Positions 14,098-14,174 of a DNA stretch of 14,174 nt are shown here, one piece after another (within the stretch, counting starts at the first letter, position 1; each line of letters begins with the position of its first letter). The notes beneath the pieces are model-generated. The model ran no database searches and was not told the DNA's origin. It was given only the letters and a program-made list of their open reading frames with translations. The stretch is from Akkermansiaceae bacterium UBA1518. Lineage in GTDB: Bacteria; Verrucomicrobiota; Verrucomicrobiia; Verrucomicrobiales; Akkermansiaceae. Position numbers and translations under genes: made by a program. Location: contig DCQM01000179.1 of the NCBI GenBank assembly GCA_002323895.1, positions 1 to 14,174 of the forward strand, in the 5' to 3' direction.

Positions 14098-14172
14098 TCA
14101 CCTTCGAAAAATTACTAGATTCCCCTTGTCGCTTGCGATCCAAACGGCCTTCCCAGAGTTTGCTTCCACCAA
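14098..14172 (-). CDS. Possible 3' end of an upstream gene (partial)
   Basis: Only the last 24 codons would be inside the window. The frame ending in TGA at 14098-14100 reads LVEANSGKAVWIASDKGNLV and then IFRR, with a protein-like alternation of hydrophobic and polar residues. A second minus-strand frame is also open from the edge to a TGA at 14078-14080 (31 residues, very basic, ending KVTKKIIG), and plus-strand frames are open as well. The choice is therefore uncertain. No family can be named from so short a piece. Confidence 0.3.
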   Translation of the reverse strand: MVEANSGKAVWIASDKGNLVIFRR

Positions 14173-14174
14173 AG

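Noticed and set aside
1..14174. CRISPR array, tRNA/rRNA genes, insertion sequences or attachment sites
   Set aside because: I saw no regularly spaced repeats, cloverleaf-like segments, transposase motifs or terminal inverted repeats on either strand.

Overview
The window is a single-strand polysaccharide biosynthesis operon. Every gene I can support is on the minus strand, so transcription runs from high to low coordinates. The upstream end of the cluster lies beyond position 14174. A strong hairpin terminator at 712-739 marks its downstream end. No tRNA, rRNA, insertion sequence, CRISPR array or origin is visible. Composition is moderate, and almost no gene has a Shine-Dalgarno sequence. The gene past the terminator encodes a secreted protein with Asp/Gly-rich thrombospondin type 3-like repeats. 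Together these suggest a Gram-negative environmental bacterium, perhaps of the Planctomycetota/Verrucomicrobiota group. That taxonomic guess is inference.

Layout in transcription order: a possible 3' end of an upstream gene at the right edge; a multi-spanning O-antigen polymerase/ligase-like protein (12348-13949); a GT2 glycosyltransferase (11485-12318); a GT4 glycosyltransferase (10352-11488); a nucleotidyltransferase-like protein with what looks like a ruined P-loop domain (9260-10351); a 240-bp gap holding only tiny reading frames; a three-part fusion of nucleotidyltransferase-like, thymidylate-kinase-like and GT4 domains (6590-8989); an APH/choline-kinase-fold phosphotransferase (5541-6590); two more GT4 enzymes (4274-5524 and 3072-4277); a UDP-GlcNAc 2-epimerase of WecB type (1908-3065); and a WbpE-type sugar aminotransferase (772-1869). 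After the terminator comes the secreted protein, cut by the left edge. Most neighbours overlap or abut (ATGA, TGATG and TAGATG junctions), which supports one co-transcribed unit.

Read together, the genes would build a repeat-unit polysaccharide (O-antigen, capsule or exopolysaccharide). WecB supplies UDP-ManNAc. The aminotransferase makes a 3-amino sugar nucleotide, probably on the UDP-GlcNAc3NAcA route. Five glycosyltransferase domains assemble the unit and the membrane protein polymerises or ligates it. Missing from the window are a flippase (Wzx), an initiating phosphoglycosyltransferase, export proteins, and the WbpA/B/D-type partners of the aminotransferase.

The unusual part is the central block, about 5.5-10.4 kb. 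It holds an APH-fold kinase, the fusion protein, and a second protein of similar architecture whose P-loop is degenerate. It may add a phospho-linked decoration or regulate assembly; I cannot tell which from sequence alone.
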